Positions 26,993 to 35,986 of a stretch of 64,000 bases of DNA are shown piece by piece; the stretch's first letter is position 1, and the number at the start of each line of letters is the position of its first letter. Origin of the DNA: DATMNR01 sp963702765 (GTDB lineage: Bacteria; Chloroflexota; Ktedonobacteria; Ktedonobacterales; Ktedonobacteraceae); the NCBI GenBank assembly GCA_963702765.1, contig CAVPEB010000075.1, positions 1 to 64,000 on the forward strand, given 5' to 3'. The notes under the pieces were generated by a model, which saw nothing but the letters and a program-made list of their open reading frames with translations, was not told the DNA's origin and made no database searches. The position numbers were made by a program, and so were the translations under genes.

Positions 26993-27063
26993 CAGATCGT
27001 CGTCTACTCCATGGATAGGCGTTCTACTGCTCATTCTTCATTCAAGGAGTAGATGACGATCTG
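26993..27063. repeat. 18-bp near-perfect inverted repeat between convergent genes
   Basis: Arms at 26993-27010 and 27046-27063 match over 18 bp with one mismatch (CAGATCGTCGTCTACTCC against GGAGTAGATGACGATCTG), enclosing a 35-nt loop. It sits between ftsH and the convergent universal stress gene, ending 5 bp before the latter's stop, so it may act as a terminator for the stress gene. Confidence 0.6.
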
Positions 27064-27067
27064 ATCA

Positions 27068-28000
27068 TCAATGCACAATGAAGAGTGGCTTTCGGGCCGC
27101 CTGAAGGACGCGCTCGGTCGTAATCCCCAATGACCAGAGTTGCTGGCCACCTCGTCCATGCGCTGCCATCGCAATCACCTGACAACCGGCTGCAACTTCT
27201 CCCATCTCATTACCCTCAGCAGCTTGCAAAATTTCCGAAGCCACATCATCGGCCACTGTAACTGACCAGGTTAAGGCTAGATCAGGTGGCACATTCACAT
27301 TGCCTGGTGCATGATGTTTCATGCGCTCAACAAGTGTGTGGAGATAGTGACCGGCTCTTTCTAGCTCTTCATCAATACTGCTCACCTCTCTCCCTCTTGA
27401 AGAGACCACATGTGTCAGGTGAAGCTCACAATGGGCGGGAGACGACAACGCAGTGGCAAGCATCACCGCCTTTGCAATAGCGATTTCGGCATGTTCCGAA
27501 CCATCCAGAGGCACCAGGATTCGCACCGAGCGATGAGGAATAGCCGCTGACTTAGTCAGAAGAACGCTGTCTTCATACAGAATAAAAACGGGTGAGGGAA
27601 CATGACGAGCAACTTTTTCGGCAATGCTACCCATGGCCCAGCGCATTTCGCCAGTGTAACCATGGCTGCATATCACCACAAGATCAGTCTTATCCGCTTT
27701 CGCCGCTGCAATAATCGCTTCGGCAGGATGCCCAATCACGACCTCTGTTTCTGTTCTTATGCCTTCCAAACTGCTCTGATTCGCTACATTTTCCAGATAC
27801 ACTTTTGCTGCTGGTATGGTCTCATCAAGGATGTCTGGTAGCACTATCTCTCCCACCGAGGCCATATACACGCTCGGTGGCCATACGGCCTGTAACAACG
27901 AGACCGTGCCATCAGTAATATGGGCGAGGCGAGCAGCAACAGGAAGCACTTTTTCTGCGCGGGATGATCCATCAAGTGGGATCAAAATATCTTGAAACAT
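27068..28000 (-). CDS. Universal stress protein with two UspA domains
   Basis: About 310 residues with two tandem Usp domains. The first begins MFQDILIPLDGSSRAEKVLPVA and ends with the nucleotide-binding pattern CSHGYTGEMRWAMGSIAEKV. The second begins VRILVPLDGSEHAEIAI and ends AAHGRGGQQLWSLGITTERVL. The G-2x-G-9x-G(S/T) ATP-binding pattern is well kept in the first domain and looser in the second. The ATG at 28000 is chosen because GGAG lies 8 nt upstream; the open frame extends 21 bp further. It is transcribed alone, convergent to ftsH. Confidence 0.9.
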   Translation of the reverse strand: MFQDILIPLDGSSRAEKVLPVAARLAHITDGTVSLLQAVWPPSVYMASVGEIVLPDILDETIPAAKVYLENVANQSSLEGIRTETEVVIGHPAEAIIAAAKADKTDLVVICSHGYTGEMRWAMGSIAEKVARHVPSPVFILYEDSVLLTKSAAIPHRSVRILVPLDGSEHAEIAIAKAVMLATALSSPAHCELHLTHVVSSRGREVSSIDEELERAGHYLHTLVERMKHHAPGNVNVPPDLALTWSVTVADDVASEILQAAEGNEMGEVAAGCQVIAMAAHGRGGQQLWSLGITTERVLQAARKPLFIVH

Positions 28001-28229
28001 CGTGTAACTCCTTCTCATCACCTTATTCTCGGGTGTTCTCCTGGTTTAAAGGCATATGTCTTCTTAACTAAAGTATATAGCCATCAACTCACAGCATCGT
28101 CTCAGGAGAGAAAGGGTATCTCACTGTTACATCACAGTCTCTATTTGATCTCCAGGTAAAGACGGTAGTTCGGAAGGCAAAACATAGAGAGTTCAGGACA
28201 AACCGATTGTGAGACTCAGGTAACGATGA

Positions 28230-30020
28230 TTACCAATCAAATGTATCGATCAGGAACGTCCTGCTGTAGTGAAGAAGAATTGGGCTCCCGTGTGGGCAAA
28301 CGGCTGGAGCCGAGACATTGGCCAGGGACGTGATTAAGGAACGTTGTTCATGCATGCCGAGTTCACGACCACGGCGTAGGGCTGAACGGCAGGCCAGTCC
28401 GATCAAGAGACGATCTTGCCAATCGCTGCTATCTTCTCCTGCTATATGCGCAAGTTCGGATAAATGCCCCGCAAGTTGCTCCTGTCCCTCGCCGCCTGGT
28501 ACCGAACGTATCAGAAAACTGCGTCCTCCAAAGCGTTCGCATTCCAAACCTAAAGAGCGTAAGACAGGTAAGCGTTGTTCGAATAGATCTGCCTCGTGCC
28601 GTTTCAACTCCACAATGACAGGCTCAAGCAACAGGTGGGAGTCAGTCCATCGTTCCTCGTTCTCAATAAACTGTGTATCCGACCCCATGTAGACCCGGCG
28701 CAAGTGTTCATAAATCACACGCTCATGCGCTCTATGCTGATCGATCAAGTAGAGACTTCCATCTGGAGCTTCAGCCAGGATAACGGCCTGTTGTAGTTGC
28801 GAGAGAGGTCGAAGCATAGTAAGTATTTCAGCGGCCATAGGATCAGCTTTTCCGATGGGGTATTCATGCGCTGATTCTGACAGCCGTAGACCTCTACGAC
28901 GAGGCGAGGGAAGTCGTCGTTGATAGACAAGTTCAGGACCGGGCAACTGCATTACTTCAGGTAAAGCAGGGCTGCGTTCCAGAACCGCGCGTATCGTTTG
29001 AGTTACCGCTGATGCTATTTCAGCTTCCCGCATCAACTTCACCTCGGTTTTGGCAGGATGCACATTAGCATCCAATTCCTCAGCAGGTAGATCGATACTT
29101 AGCACAAGCAAAGGATGTTTCGCCTTTGGCAGAAGTCCACGATAGCCAGACTCAATCGCCTCCTGCATTGGACGTGATTGCACCCAACGGCCATTGATAA
29201 AGAGCGTTATATGTTGTCGACTGCCCTGAGCCAAAGCACGGTTACCAACATAGCCATGCAGCTCAAAAGCATGTTTATTTTCCTCTTCAGGAGATTGAAA
29301 AGAAATTGGGTTGAGCATCTCTGCCAGTGGCAGATGATATAGTTCAGCAAGCGTTGAAGCAAGATTTCCACTGCCACTCGTTTGCAAGAGTGATCTCTCT
29401 TCAACTTCAAGGTGGAAGCGCACATCAGGATAGCCGACCGCAAAACGCCGCAACAATTGTGTAATATGTCCAGCCTCGGTACGAGGGTCACGCATAAATT
29501 TGAGCCGAGCAGGAACGTTATAAAACAAATCGCGCACTGTCACGGTAGTGCCATGTACGCGTGCTCTGCGTCCCCGTTGTATCATCTCGCCGCCACGTAA
29601 GGTAATGAAGGTCGCTGGATGTTCTTCGCCTAACGACTCAGTTTCAATGGCTCGACTTAGAAGCATCAACTCTGAAACAGCTGCAATGCTAGCCAGAGCT
29701 TCTCCACGAAATCCCAATGTGGATAAAGTAGTGAGATCATCAACACCCACAATTTTACTTGTGCTATGCCGCGCAATCGCACGTTCTAACTGCTCTTCGA
29801 TGATACCATAGCCATTATCTGTGACTCGAATGAGCTGCAATCCACCACCACGTATTTCAATGTGTATTTCATGGGCATCTGCATCGAGTGCATTCTCAAC
29901 AAGTTCTTTCACAACCGAGACAGGACGCTCGATAACTTCACCTGCAGCTATGCGTTCTGCTACGTCCGGTGAAAGGGGAAGGATTGGGGTACGAAATGTT
30001 TGTGGCTGCGCTGTTGGCAT
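28230..30020 (-). CDS. mutL: DNA mismatch repair protein MutL
   Basis: A 596-residue GHKL ATPase that links MutS recognition to strand removal. N-terminal motifs are ERPVSVVKELVENALDADA, DNGYGI, and TLGFRGEALASIAAV. The C-terminal domain carries the endonuclease-type motif DQHRAHERVIYE (normally DQHA(x)2E(x)4E; Arg replaces the first Ala), and CPHGSP near the end resembles the CPHGRP metal-site motif. This suggests a nicking MutL as in bacteria without MutH. Its ATG follows the mutS stop with no gap, so the two are co-translated. Confidence 0.95.
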   Translation of the reverse strand: MPTAQPQTFRTPILPLSPDVAERIAAGEVIERPVSVVKELVENALDADAHEIHIEIRGGGLQLIRVTDNGYGIIEEQLERAIARHSTSKIVGVDDLTTLSTLGFRGEALASIAAVSELMLLSRAIETESLGEEHPATFITLRGGEMIQRGRRARVHGTTVTVRDLFYNVPARLKFMRDPRTEAGHITQLLRRFAVGYPDVRFHLEVEERSLLQTSGSGNLASTLAELYHLPLAEMLNPISFQSPEEENKHAFELHGYVGNRALAQGSRQHITLFINGRWVQSRPMQEAIESGYRGLLPKAKHPLLVLSIDLPAEELDANVHPAKTEVKLMREAEIASAVTQTIRAVLERSPALPEVMQLPGPELVYQRRLPSPRRRGLRLSESAHEYPIGKADPMAAEILTMLRPLSQLQQAVILAEAPDGSLYLIDQHRAHERVIYEHLRRVYMGSDTQFIENEERWTDSHLLLEPVIVELKRHEADLFEQRLPVLRSLGLECERFGGRSFLIRSVPGGEGQEQLAGHLSELAHIAGEDSSDWQDRLLIGLACRSALRRGRELGMHEQRSLITSLANVSAPAVCPHGSPILLHYSRTFLIDTFDW

Positions 30021-32735
30021 CTATGATTTTCGTTTCTTTTGCATGATAAACAACAGATTCAGTGCATCAAGCGGTGTTATGGCGCTTATGTCAATCATAT
30101 CCATATCGGTTAATGTACCTACGGCCTGTTCCAGATTTTGCGCAGCAAAACGAGCTTCTTCAGTTTGCCACTCATACTCTCTCTTAAGCCCTATTGATTC
30201 CATACCCCCACCATAGTGACCATTACCATCCGCTACTATCATCTCACTATGCTCATTGCCTGGTACAGAGTTTCCGTTTAACCCAATCAATGTTGGCATA
30301 GATATGCTGTCTTTTGCGGATTCCAGGCGCTTAAGGACTTCTTCAGCGCGACGCACAATGCTCTGAGGCATGCCTGCCAATTTCGCCACGTGAACCCCAT
30401 AGCTTCTTCCAATACTACCTGGGGTAACACGGTGTAGGAAGACAATCTCACCTTGATCGTCATCGCTAATCGCCATCGTATATACACGCAAATGCGGAAG
30501 TTCTTCTGCCATCAGTGCCAGTTCATGATAATGAGTGGCAAAAAGCGTGCGAGCGCCTGTCACATTATGCAAGTGCTCCACGACAGCTCGTGCAATCGCC
30601 AGACCATCGTAAGTGCTGGTGCCTCTGCCGATTTCATCCAGGATGATCAAACTATGCCTTGTGGCATGGTGCAGGATTGCTGCGGTCTCTTCCATCTCGA
30701 CCATAAATGTGCTTTTGCCCGAGGCAATGTCATCCTCCGCACCGACGCGAGTAAAGATGCGATCAACCAGTCCGATATTCGCCTTACGCGCTGGCACAAA
30801 GCTGCCAATCTGTGCTAAAAGCGTTATCAGAGCAACCTGGCGCAGGTAGGTTGACTTTCCTGCCATATTCGGACCCGTCAACAAGAAAATACGAGCCTCA
30901 TCCTCTGTTTCGGATTCGAGCCGTGTATCATTTGGAATAAAGACATCACCGTCTAAGGTAAATTCAACAACAGGATGACGACCGCCAATTATTTCTATAC
31001 TGCTTTCGTGCTGCAACATCGGACGAACGTAACCTTGATGTGCAGCGACTTCCGCGAAGCTTAAGAGTACATCAATCAGAGCAATTGCCGAAGCTGTTGA
31101 CATTAGCTGGGTGTAATAGACGCTTAATTGGCGCAACACATCACCGTAAATACTGCGCTCCATCTCATCAATACGCTCTTCAGCGCTCAGAATGCGCGCC
31201 TCGTGCTCCTTGAGTTCGGGGGTAATAAATCTTTCCGCATTGGTGAGCGTTTGCCTGCGAATATAATTCGCAGGGATCTGATCAAGCTTGCCATTGCTTA
31301 CTTCGATATAATACCCAAAGACCTTGTTAAAGCCTACTCTGAGCCTGGCTATTCCGGTACGTTCACGTTCGCTAGCCTCCAATGAGACCATCCAACGTCG
31401 CGAGTCGCGAATGGAGGCAATTAGTTCGTCAAGCTCCGCGTGAAAACCAGCGCGAATCAAGCGCCCATCATCTTCCTGCTCATCTTCTTCCCCTGTACGA
31501 GTAAGCGCCTGATCAATCAAGTCTGTTACTTGCGGACAGGCATCGAGCTGGTCTACCAGTTCTTGTAGCAATTGAGAATCACAGCTGCGTAAAAGACCGT
31601 TTAGCTGTGGAATCACCAGCAGGTAATCACGCAAAGCTAACATTTCACGAGGAACAGCAGTCCCCTGGCGCATGCGCCCAGCAATCCTTTCGAGATCACC
31701 CAACATTTGCAAAGACATAGTAAAGCGACTACGCAAAGCGGGACTTTCATACAGCTCATCCACACTTTGTAAACGAGCTTCAAGCTGGCCAAAGTCAAGC
31801 AAAGGCTGAGTGATAGTGCGACGTAATTGGCGCGCACCCATGGGGGTAATTGTCCGATCCATGACACCGAGCAGGCTTCCCTGCACTAATCCGCTACGCG
31901 ATCCCTGCAAGAGGTCGAGATTGCGTTGTGTATGGGCATCCAGCACCATATAGCTATATGTGCGATATGTACGCAACCCTGTCAGAAGTGTCAGAAGTTT
32001 GCTATTCATTTTTGCCAGATACGCGACAATTGCTCCAGCAGCAGCAATCGCTTGAGGAACCTCTGAACATCCGTAAGAGTCAAGCGATTGCACCTGAAAG
32101 AGCTGGCAGAGTCTTGTGCGTGCGGCCTCTTGTTCGAAGAAGTAGGCAGGGCAGTGTGTGATTGTCATGGTTTCGGATGGAAAATGATACATGTCCTGGC
32201 GACTTCCATCTGCCAGCAGGCATTCTGATGGCACAAGCCGTTGTAACTCTGCCTCTAAGGCGACTGGTAACTCATCTGGAGTAAACCAGGTAACGATAAA
32301 TTCACCCGTGCTGACATCTATCGCGGCCAATGCAGTTTGCGAACGGCCCGACGCTATAGCTGCCAGATAATTGTTCTGCCGCAAGGGGAGAAGATTTGGT
32401 TCGGAGAGCGTGCCTGCTGTAAGTATACGGGTGACAGCACGTTCAACGGGTTGGTGGCCTTTCCCTACTTCACCCACCTGATCACAAATAGCAACCTTGT
32501 AGCCACGGCGGATCAATTTACCGATGTAATTTTCTAGCGCATGCAATGGTACTCCTGCAAGGGGTACCTTATCATCACCGTAGGAACGCTGCGTCAGCAC
32601 AATCTGTAGCTCACGGGCAGCAATACGTGCATCTTCATCAAACGTTTCGTAGAAATCTCCAACCTGGTAGAAAAGTATTGCATCGGAGTACTGGCTCTTC
32701 ATCTGCAGGTATTGTCTACGGGCGGGTGTCGCCAT
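30021..32735 (-). CDS. mutS: DNA mismatch repair protein MutS
   Basis: Mismatch-recognition ATPase. The N-terminal mismatch-binding motif is GDFYETF (Phe-x-Glu pattern), followed by the connector, lever and clamp regions, and the ATPase domain with Walker A GPNMAGKSTYLRQ and Walker B LIILDEIGRGTSTYDG. A roughly 70-residue linker and C-terminal helical tail follow. The ATG at 32735 is preferred over GTG at 32744 because GAGGG lies about 8 nt before it. It is first gene of mutSL. Confidence 0.96.
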   Translation of the reverse strand: MATPARRQYLQMKSQYSDAILFYQVGDFYETFDEDARIAARELQIVLTQRSYGDDKVPLAGVPLHALENYIGKLIRRGYKVAICDQVGEVGKGHQPVERAVTRILTAGTLSEPNLLPLRQNNYLAAIASGRSQTALAAIDVSTGEFIVTWFTPDELPVALEAELQRLVPSECLLADGSRQDMYHFPSETMTITHCPAYFFEQEAARTRLCQLFQVQSLDSYGCSEVPQAIAAAGAIVAYLAKMNSKLLTLLTGLRTYRTYSYMVLDAHTQRNLDLLQGSRSGLVQGSLLGVMDRTITPMGARQLRRTITQPLLDFGQLEARLQSVDELYESPALRSRFTMSLQMLGDLERIAGRMRQGTAVPREMLALRDYLLVIPQLNGLLRSCDSQLLQELVDQLDACPQVTDLIDQALTRTGEEDEQEDDGRLIRAGFHAELDELIASIRDSRRWMVSLEASERERTGIARLRVGFNKVFGYYIEVSNGKLDQIPANYIRRQTLTNAERFITPELKEHEARILSAEERIDEMERSIYGDVLRQLSVYYTQLMSTASAIALIDVLLSFAEVAAHQGYVRPMLQHESSIEIIGGRHPVVEFTLDGDVFIPNDTRLESETEDEARIFLLTGPNMAGKSTYLRQVALITLLAQIGSFVPARKANIGLVDRIFTRVGAEDDIASGKSTFMVEMEETAAILHHATRHSLIILDEIGRGTSTYDGLAIARAVVEHLHNVTGARTLFATHYHELALMAEELPHLRVYTMAISDDDQGEIVFLHRVTPGSIGRSYGVHVAKLAGMPQSIVRRAEEVLKRLESAKDSISMPTLIGLNGNSVPGNEHSEMIVADGNGHYGGGMESIGLKREYEWQTEEARFAAQNLEQAVGTLTDMDMIDISAITPLDALNLLFIMQKKRKS

Positions 32736-32930
32736 GAATTTCACCCTCTACTCAAGTTCTTTATCTGTCCTCTTTTGAAACATCTGTACTTTAACTCATT
32801 CTGTTCTTCTTGTCAAAAAATGGAATAGAAAGTTTGTTTCTCTTCCAAGCAGTCATTCGTATTTTGAAGTTCAACAAGCTGAAGATGCCAGTCAAACAAG
32901 ACTCTGGAGTTTCAGACAACTCTTGACAAA

Positions 32931-33872
32931 CTATCGCTTCTCTTCCAGGTCATATATACGCATTTTATATTGTTCTACTTCGGTTGAAGGTTGGATATGT
33001 ATCTCAAGAACATTAGCAACAAGCTCTCGCATCTGTTCATAAATAAATGGCAAGCCTTCTTGTTCAATCTCCGCAACTTCACCTGGTAATAAAGTATCGT
33101 CAATACTTTGCACATCCTTTTTTGTATAACCAAGCCTTTGGGAGGTAGCTGCCACATCATGTTGGGAATCATTATGATAGAGAGAAGGTTCTAGCGGATA
33201 AAATATTTTTGACTCAGCTGAACCGAATTGAGGCAAGTGTTCCCAACCGACAACTACTGAATCAGTATAAACAAGATGTAAACTTGAGAAAAGCCTCATA
33301 GCAGCATTCGCAGGATCAGTATCTCTTTGGACTTCATATAAATAGGGTACAAATTGAACTTCACTCTCTTGAGCTTGCCGTAAAACTTGAGGTATAGTTT
33401 TATATGCTGTTACGAAATTAGCAATAAGAGCAGTTCTGTTTTCCCTCAACGATAAATCCGCTTCTATCCATGAAGTCAATGTACTAAGCGGTTCCCTCAT
33501 TTCTATCAGAAGGGTTATTTTATCTTTCGGGTATCCTGCCTGGAGTAAAACTTCAAGAGGGTTGAAGGTAAATTCAGCGTGGGAGTATGGTCCTAGTGTT
33601 TCCTTTATGAAAATTGTGTCCTCCTGGGGAATTTCAAATTCTCCTTCCATCCCTTGCGCTTCTCTGCGCATAATTGCTTTTAGAGGTTGATAATAGGAAG
33701 GAATCCCCATAGCAGAAAACATCCGCAATTGTACGGTAGTACCCGAGCGACAAGGTGCAACTGCCAATAGAATACGAGGAAGACTTCCAACAAGAGGGAT
33801 TTTAACGTGTGAGGATATTCTCTCTACCGAAACCTGGCTTGTACGCTCAAATGCGATATCTTTCATGAGCAT
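32931..33872 (-). CDS. Sulfotransferase-like P-loop protein
   Basis: A 313-residue protein. The N-terminal strand-loop ILLAVAPCRSGTTVQLRMF resembles the 5'-phosphosulfate-binding loop of PAPS-dependent sulfotransferases (P-x-x-S/G-G-T-T). LLIEMREPLSTLTSW fits the 3'-phosphate-binding strand/helix with its conserved Arg and Ser. The acceptor is unknown. A GGGGTG site precedes ATG at 33872. It stands alone upstream of mutS on the same strand. Confidence 0.6.
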   Translation of the reverse strand: MLMKDIAFERTSQVSVERISSHVKIPLVGSLPRILLAVAPCRSGTTVQLRMFSAMGIPSYYQPLKAIMRREAQGMEGEFEIPQEDTIFIKETLGPYSHAEFTFNPLEVLLQAGYPKDKITLLIEMREPLSTLTSWIEADLSLRENRTALIANFVTAYKTIPQVLRQAQESEVQFVPYLYEVQRDTDPANAAMRLFSSLHLVYTDSVVVGWEHLPQFGSAESKIFYPLEPSLYHNDSQHDVAATSQRLGYTKKDVQSIDDTLLPGEVAEIEQEGLPFIYEQMRELVANVLEIHIQPSTEVEQYKMRIYDLEEKR

Positions 33873-34114
33873 TGTACTGCACCCCTTGAACTGGACATGC
33901 TTTCTCCCACTGCTTTCAACTCGTGAGAAGAGCTTGAGTTGAGGCAGAAGGATTACAGGTAGTCCAGTATCTCACGCTTGACTCCTGTCATCCCAACTCC
34001 GTTTTTTCGGTATCAACGCTTTATGGCACAGAAAACTTACCACACCGCTTGATCTGCAAGTCAAGGTTGGTTCCATTTTGTTATTTGGATCACTGATATT
34101 GTTAGAGGAAAGAG

Positions 34115-34144
34115 TTGACTTTGGACTATTACTTATCCTATGCT
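34115..34144 (+). promoter_or_regulatory. Sigma70-like promoter before the SdhD-like gene
   Basis: TTGACT (34115-34120), an 18-bp spacer, then TATGCT (34139-34144), about 70 bp before the ATG. The preceding ~240 bp (33873-34114) hold no gene. Confidence 0.4.
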
Positions 34145-34213
34145 AACAGGTAAATAGATGGGTTTCTATCTACTGAATAACTACATGAGGCTATTCAGGA
34201 TGAGGAGATGACA

Positions 34214-34624
34214 ATGCGTATTTCAACGGGGTATGGCAAACGTCCGGCAGGTGGCGGATTCGAGACTTTTTCCTGGTATTTCATGCGCATCTCTGCTATC
34301 GCACTCTTCTTTCTGGCTATCATTCATTTGTTTCTAAATCATGTTTCTACTGACGTTTCTTGCACGAGTTATCAGCTCATTGCCGCTCGCTACTCGAATC
34401 CTTACTGGCGAGTGTATGACTGGCTCTTGCTGACACTCGCGCTCTTACATGGAATGAATGGCCTGCGGATCGTTATCGATGACTATGTGCGAACTCAAGA
34501 ATGGCGTATCCGTATAGAATCACTGTTAGCATTGTTAGTGCTGGCATTATTTATGGTGGGTACCGTTACCCTGATCACTTTCCAACCAGTTGCTGGAAGT
34601 CTAGGCCCTCATTGTATTAAGTAG
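34214..34624 (+). CDS. Succinate dehydrogenase membrane anchor-like subunit (SdhD-like)
   Basis: A small three-helix membrane protein of about 136 residues: SWYFMRISAIALFFLAIIHLFLNH, WRVYDWLLLTLALLHGMNGLRIVIDDY and LLALLVLALFMVGTVTLITF. The His residues in IIHLFLNH and LLHGMNGLR fall where the quinone/heme b region of SdhC/D lies. The start is ATG 34214, 6 nt after GAGGAG, rather than 34208. No sdhA, sdhB or sdhC lies within the window, so it is either an orphan paralogue or a split operon. Confidence 0.7.
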   Translation: MRISTGYGKRPAGGGFETFSWYFMRISAIALFFLAIIHLFLNHVSTDVSCTSYQLIAARYSNPYWRVYDWLLLTLALLHGMNGLRIVIDDYVRTQEWRIRIESLLALLVLALFMVGTVTLITFQPVAGSLGPHCIK

Positions 34625-34689
34625 ATTGTATTGTTGAACACGCTATTCAAGTGATTGTAACATTATTCTTGTTCTACTACGTAGCACAG

Positions 34690-34725
34690 AAAAAAGCGAC
34701 GCTGGTTTGCCAGTGCCGCTTTTTT
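34690..34725. terminator. Bidirectional terminator
   Basis: An A-tract and GCGaCGCTGG pair with CCAGtGcCGC and a T6 tract around a TTTG loop. It lies between convergent genes (SdhD-like and DUF2231) and has A and T tracts on either side, so it can serve both strands. Confidence 0.8.
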
Positions 34726-34756
34726 CTAAGAGTACATACATCTTTTAGCCGCTCAT

Positions 34757-35287
34757 TTATCCAACAATCGATCGATCAACCACCTTATTCCTATCAGTAT
34801 TATCTCGACTGGCTGGAAGTCCAGAGAGTGAGCTTGGTGCGTTTAAATTGGCTCCCTCGTCGACGCCAATTCCTAGCCGCAGAGTCAGTTCACCACCGAG
34901 CCAGCCAGTTACACCCAGGAGAGCAGCGCCCAGGAAAGACAGAACATACGCTATCACAGGTGGATTTCCTGGCACACTGAAACGGAGAGCCCAGCTTACA
35001 GCAAAAAGCACTAGTATCAGGAAATTCCCTGTGCCATGTAAAAAACTGACCGATTTGGCACGTGTGCCTGACGGTATTGCCAACGCATCGATGGTGCCTA
35101 CAATTGCGGCTAGCAACCCAGTGATAACACCTGCTGCTATCATCCAAAAAGCAATTCCTGACCAGTAGCCATTCCCGGTAACGATATGGATGATATCGAA
35201 AACTGCTGATGTCACCAGTAGCCCGAGCGGGAAATTGACGAGCATGGGGTGAATGGGATGCCCCATGGATTTGACTTTGCTTTCCAT
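34757..35287 (-). CDS. DUF2231 membrane protein
   Basis: A 176-residue protein beginning ESKVKSMGHPIHPMLVNFPLGLLVTS, the typical DUF2231 N-terminus (GHPxHPMLVxFPLGL). Four hydrophobic helices follow, with a positive loop (AIPSGTRAK) between the second and third. The family is a conserved membrane domain of unknown role, sometimes fused to ferredoxins. The last ~40 residues are polar. It lies 28 bp downstream of the NAD(P)-binding gene and probably shares its transcript. Confidence 0.85.
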   Translation of the reverse strand: MESKVKSMGHPIHPMLVNFPLGLLVTSAVFDIIHIVTGNGYWSGIAFWMIAAGVITGLLAAIVGTIDALAIPSGTRAKSVSFLHGTGNFLILVLFAVSWALRFSVPGNPPVIAYVLSFLGAALLGVTGWLGGELTLRLGIGVDEGANLNAPSSLSGLPASRDNTDRNKVVDRSIVG

Positions 35288-35315
35288 TTTTGTCTCCTCG
35301 AATCTACTCTTCGTT

Positions 35316-35952
35316 TTAATATTTCAATCGTGGTATCTTATGCAGATACGTGTCATCATTTACCTGTTTAAGCAAAAAATCAGCAACATCAGCTCGTGAA
35401 ATCTTCGCTCCTGGACCTATTAAGAGTGGATCATGAACTTTATATTCTCCCCTACCTGGGCCATCGGTCAGCTTTGCAGGGCGCACAATGATCCAGTCGA
35501 GATCGCTGTGCAAGATCTCTTGCTCCTGGACTACTTTATCTGCAAACATGGCTTTCACTTTTGGAAAGAAGGGCAAGATGAACGGTAAGTAGGGTACCTC
35601 TCGCCATTCGCCATCCAATGCCGCTACAGCGAACGCTGATTGGGAGATAAAGCGTTTTACTCCTTGATTTCTCCATTGCCGCGATGATATTCTTTGTTCC
35701 TTCAGAGCAAACTGGGATCGTAACACCGGGTCGTACACCGAGTACGCTAATGACAGCATCCTGACCAGCTATCGCTGCCTCGACCTGGGATGGGTTGAAG
35801 ATATCTCCTTGAACAAGCGTTAGCTTAGGATGTTGTATTGTGAGAGGTGCAGTATGTCGATCAAATGCAGTCACTTCATGTCCTTGCTCCAATGCTCGTT
35901 CAACCACAATCCTACCAGTAGCGCCTGCGGCACCGAAAATCACTATTTTCAT
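35316..35952 (-). pseudogene. NAD(P)-binding (NmrA/SDR-like) protein, frameshifted near 35669
   Basis: ATG at 35952 starts MKIVIFGAAGATGRIVVERAL, a Rossmann dinucleotide-binding motif GxxGxxG, followed by VTAFDRHTAP, LVQGDIFNPSQVEAAIAGQD and VISVLGVRPG. After NIIAAMEK the frame changes. Dropping one T of the plus-strand run 35668-35670 gives NQGVKRFISQSAF, continuing to DWIIVRPAKLTDGPGRG, KISRADVADFLLKQV and the stop at 35316. Repaired, it is about 211 residues, typical for SDR-like NAD(P)H-binding proteins (PF13460). The substrate is unknown. Confidence 0.82.
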
Positions 35953-35986
35953 AGTACTCACCTTCTTTGAATAAATCCGCACTCAC

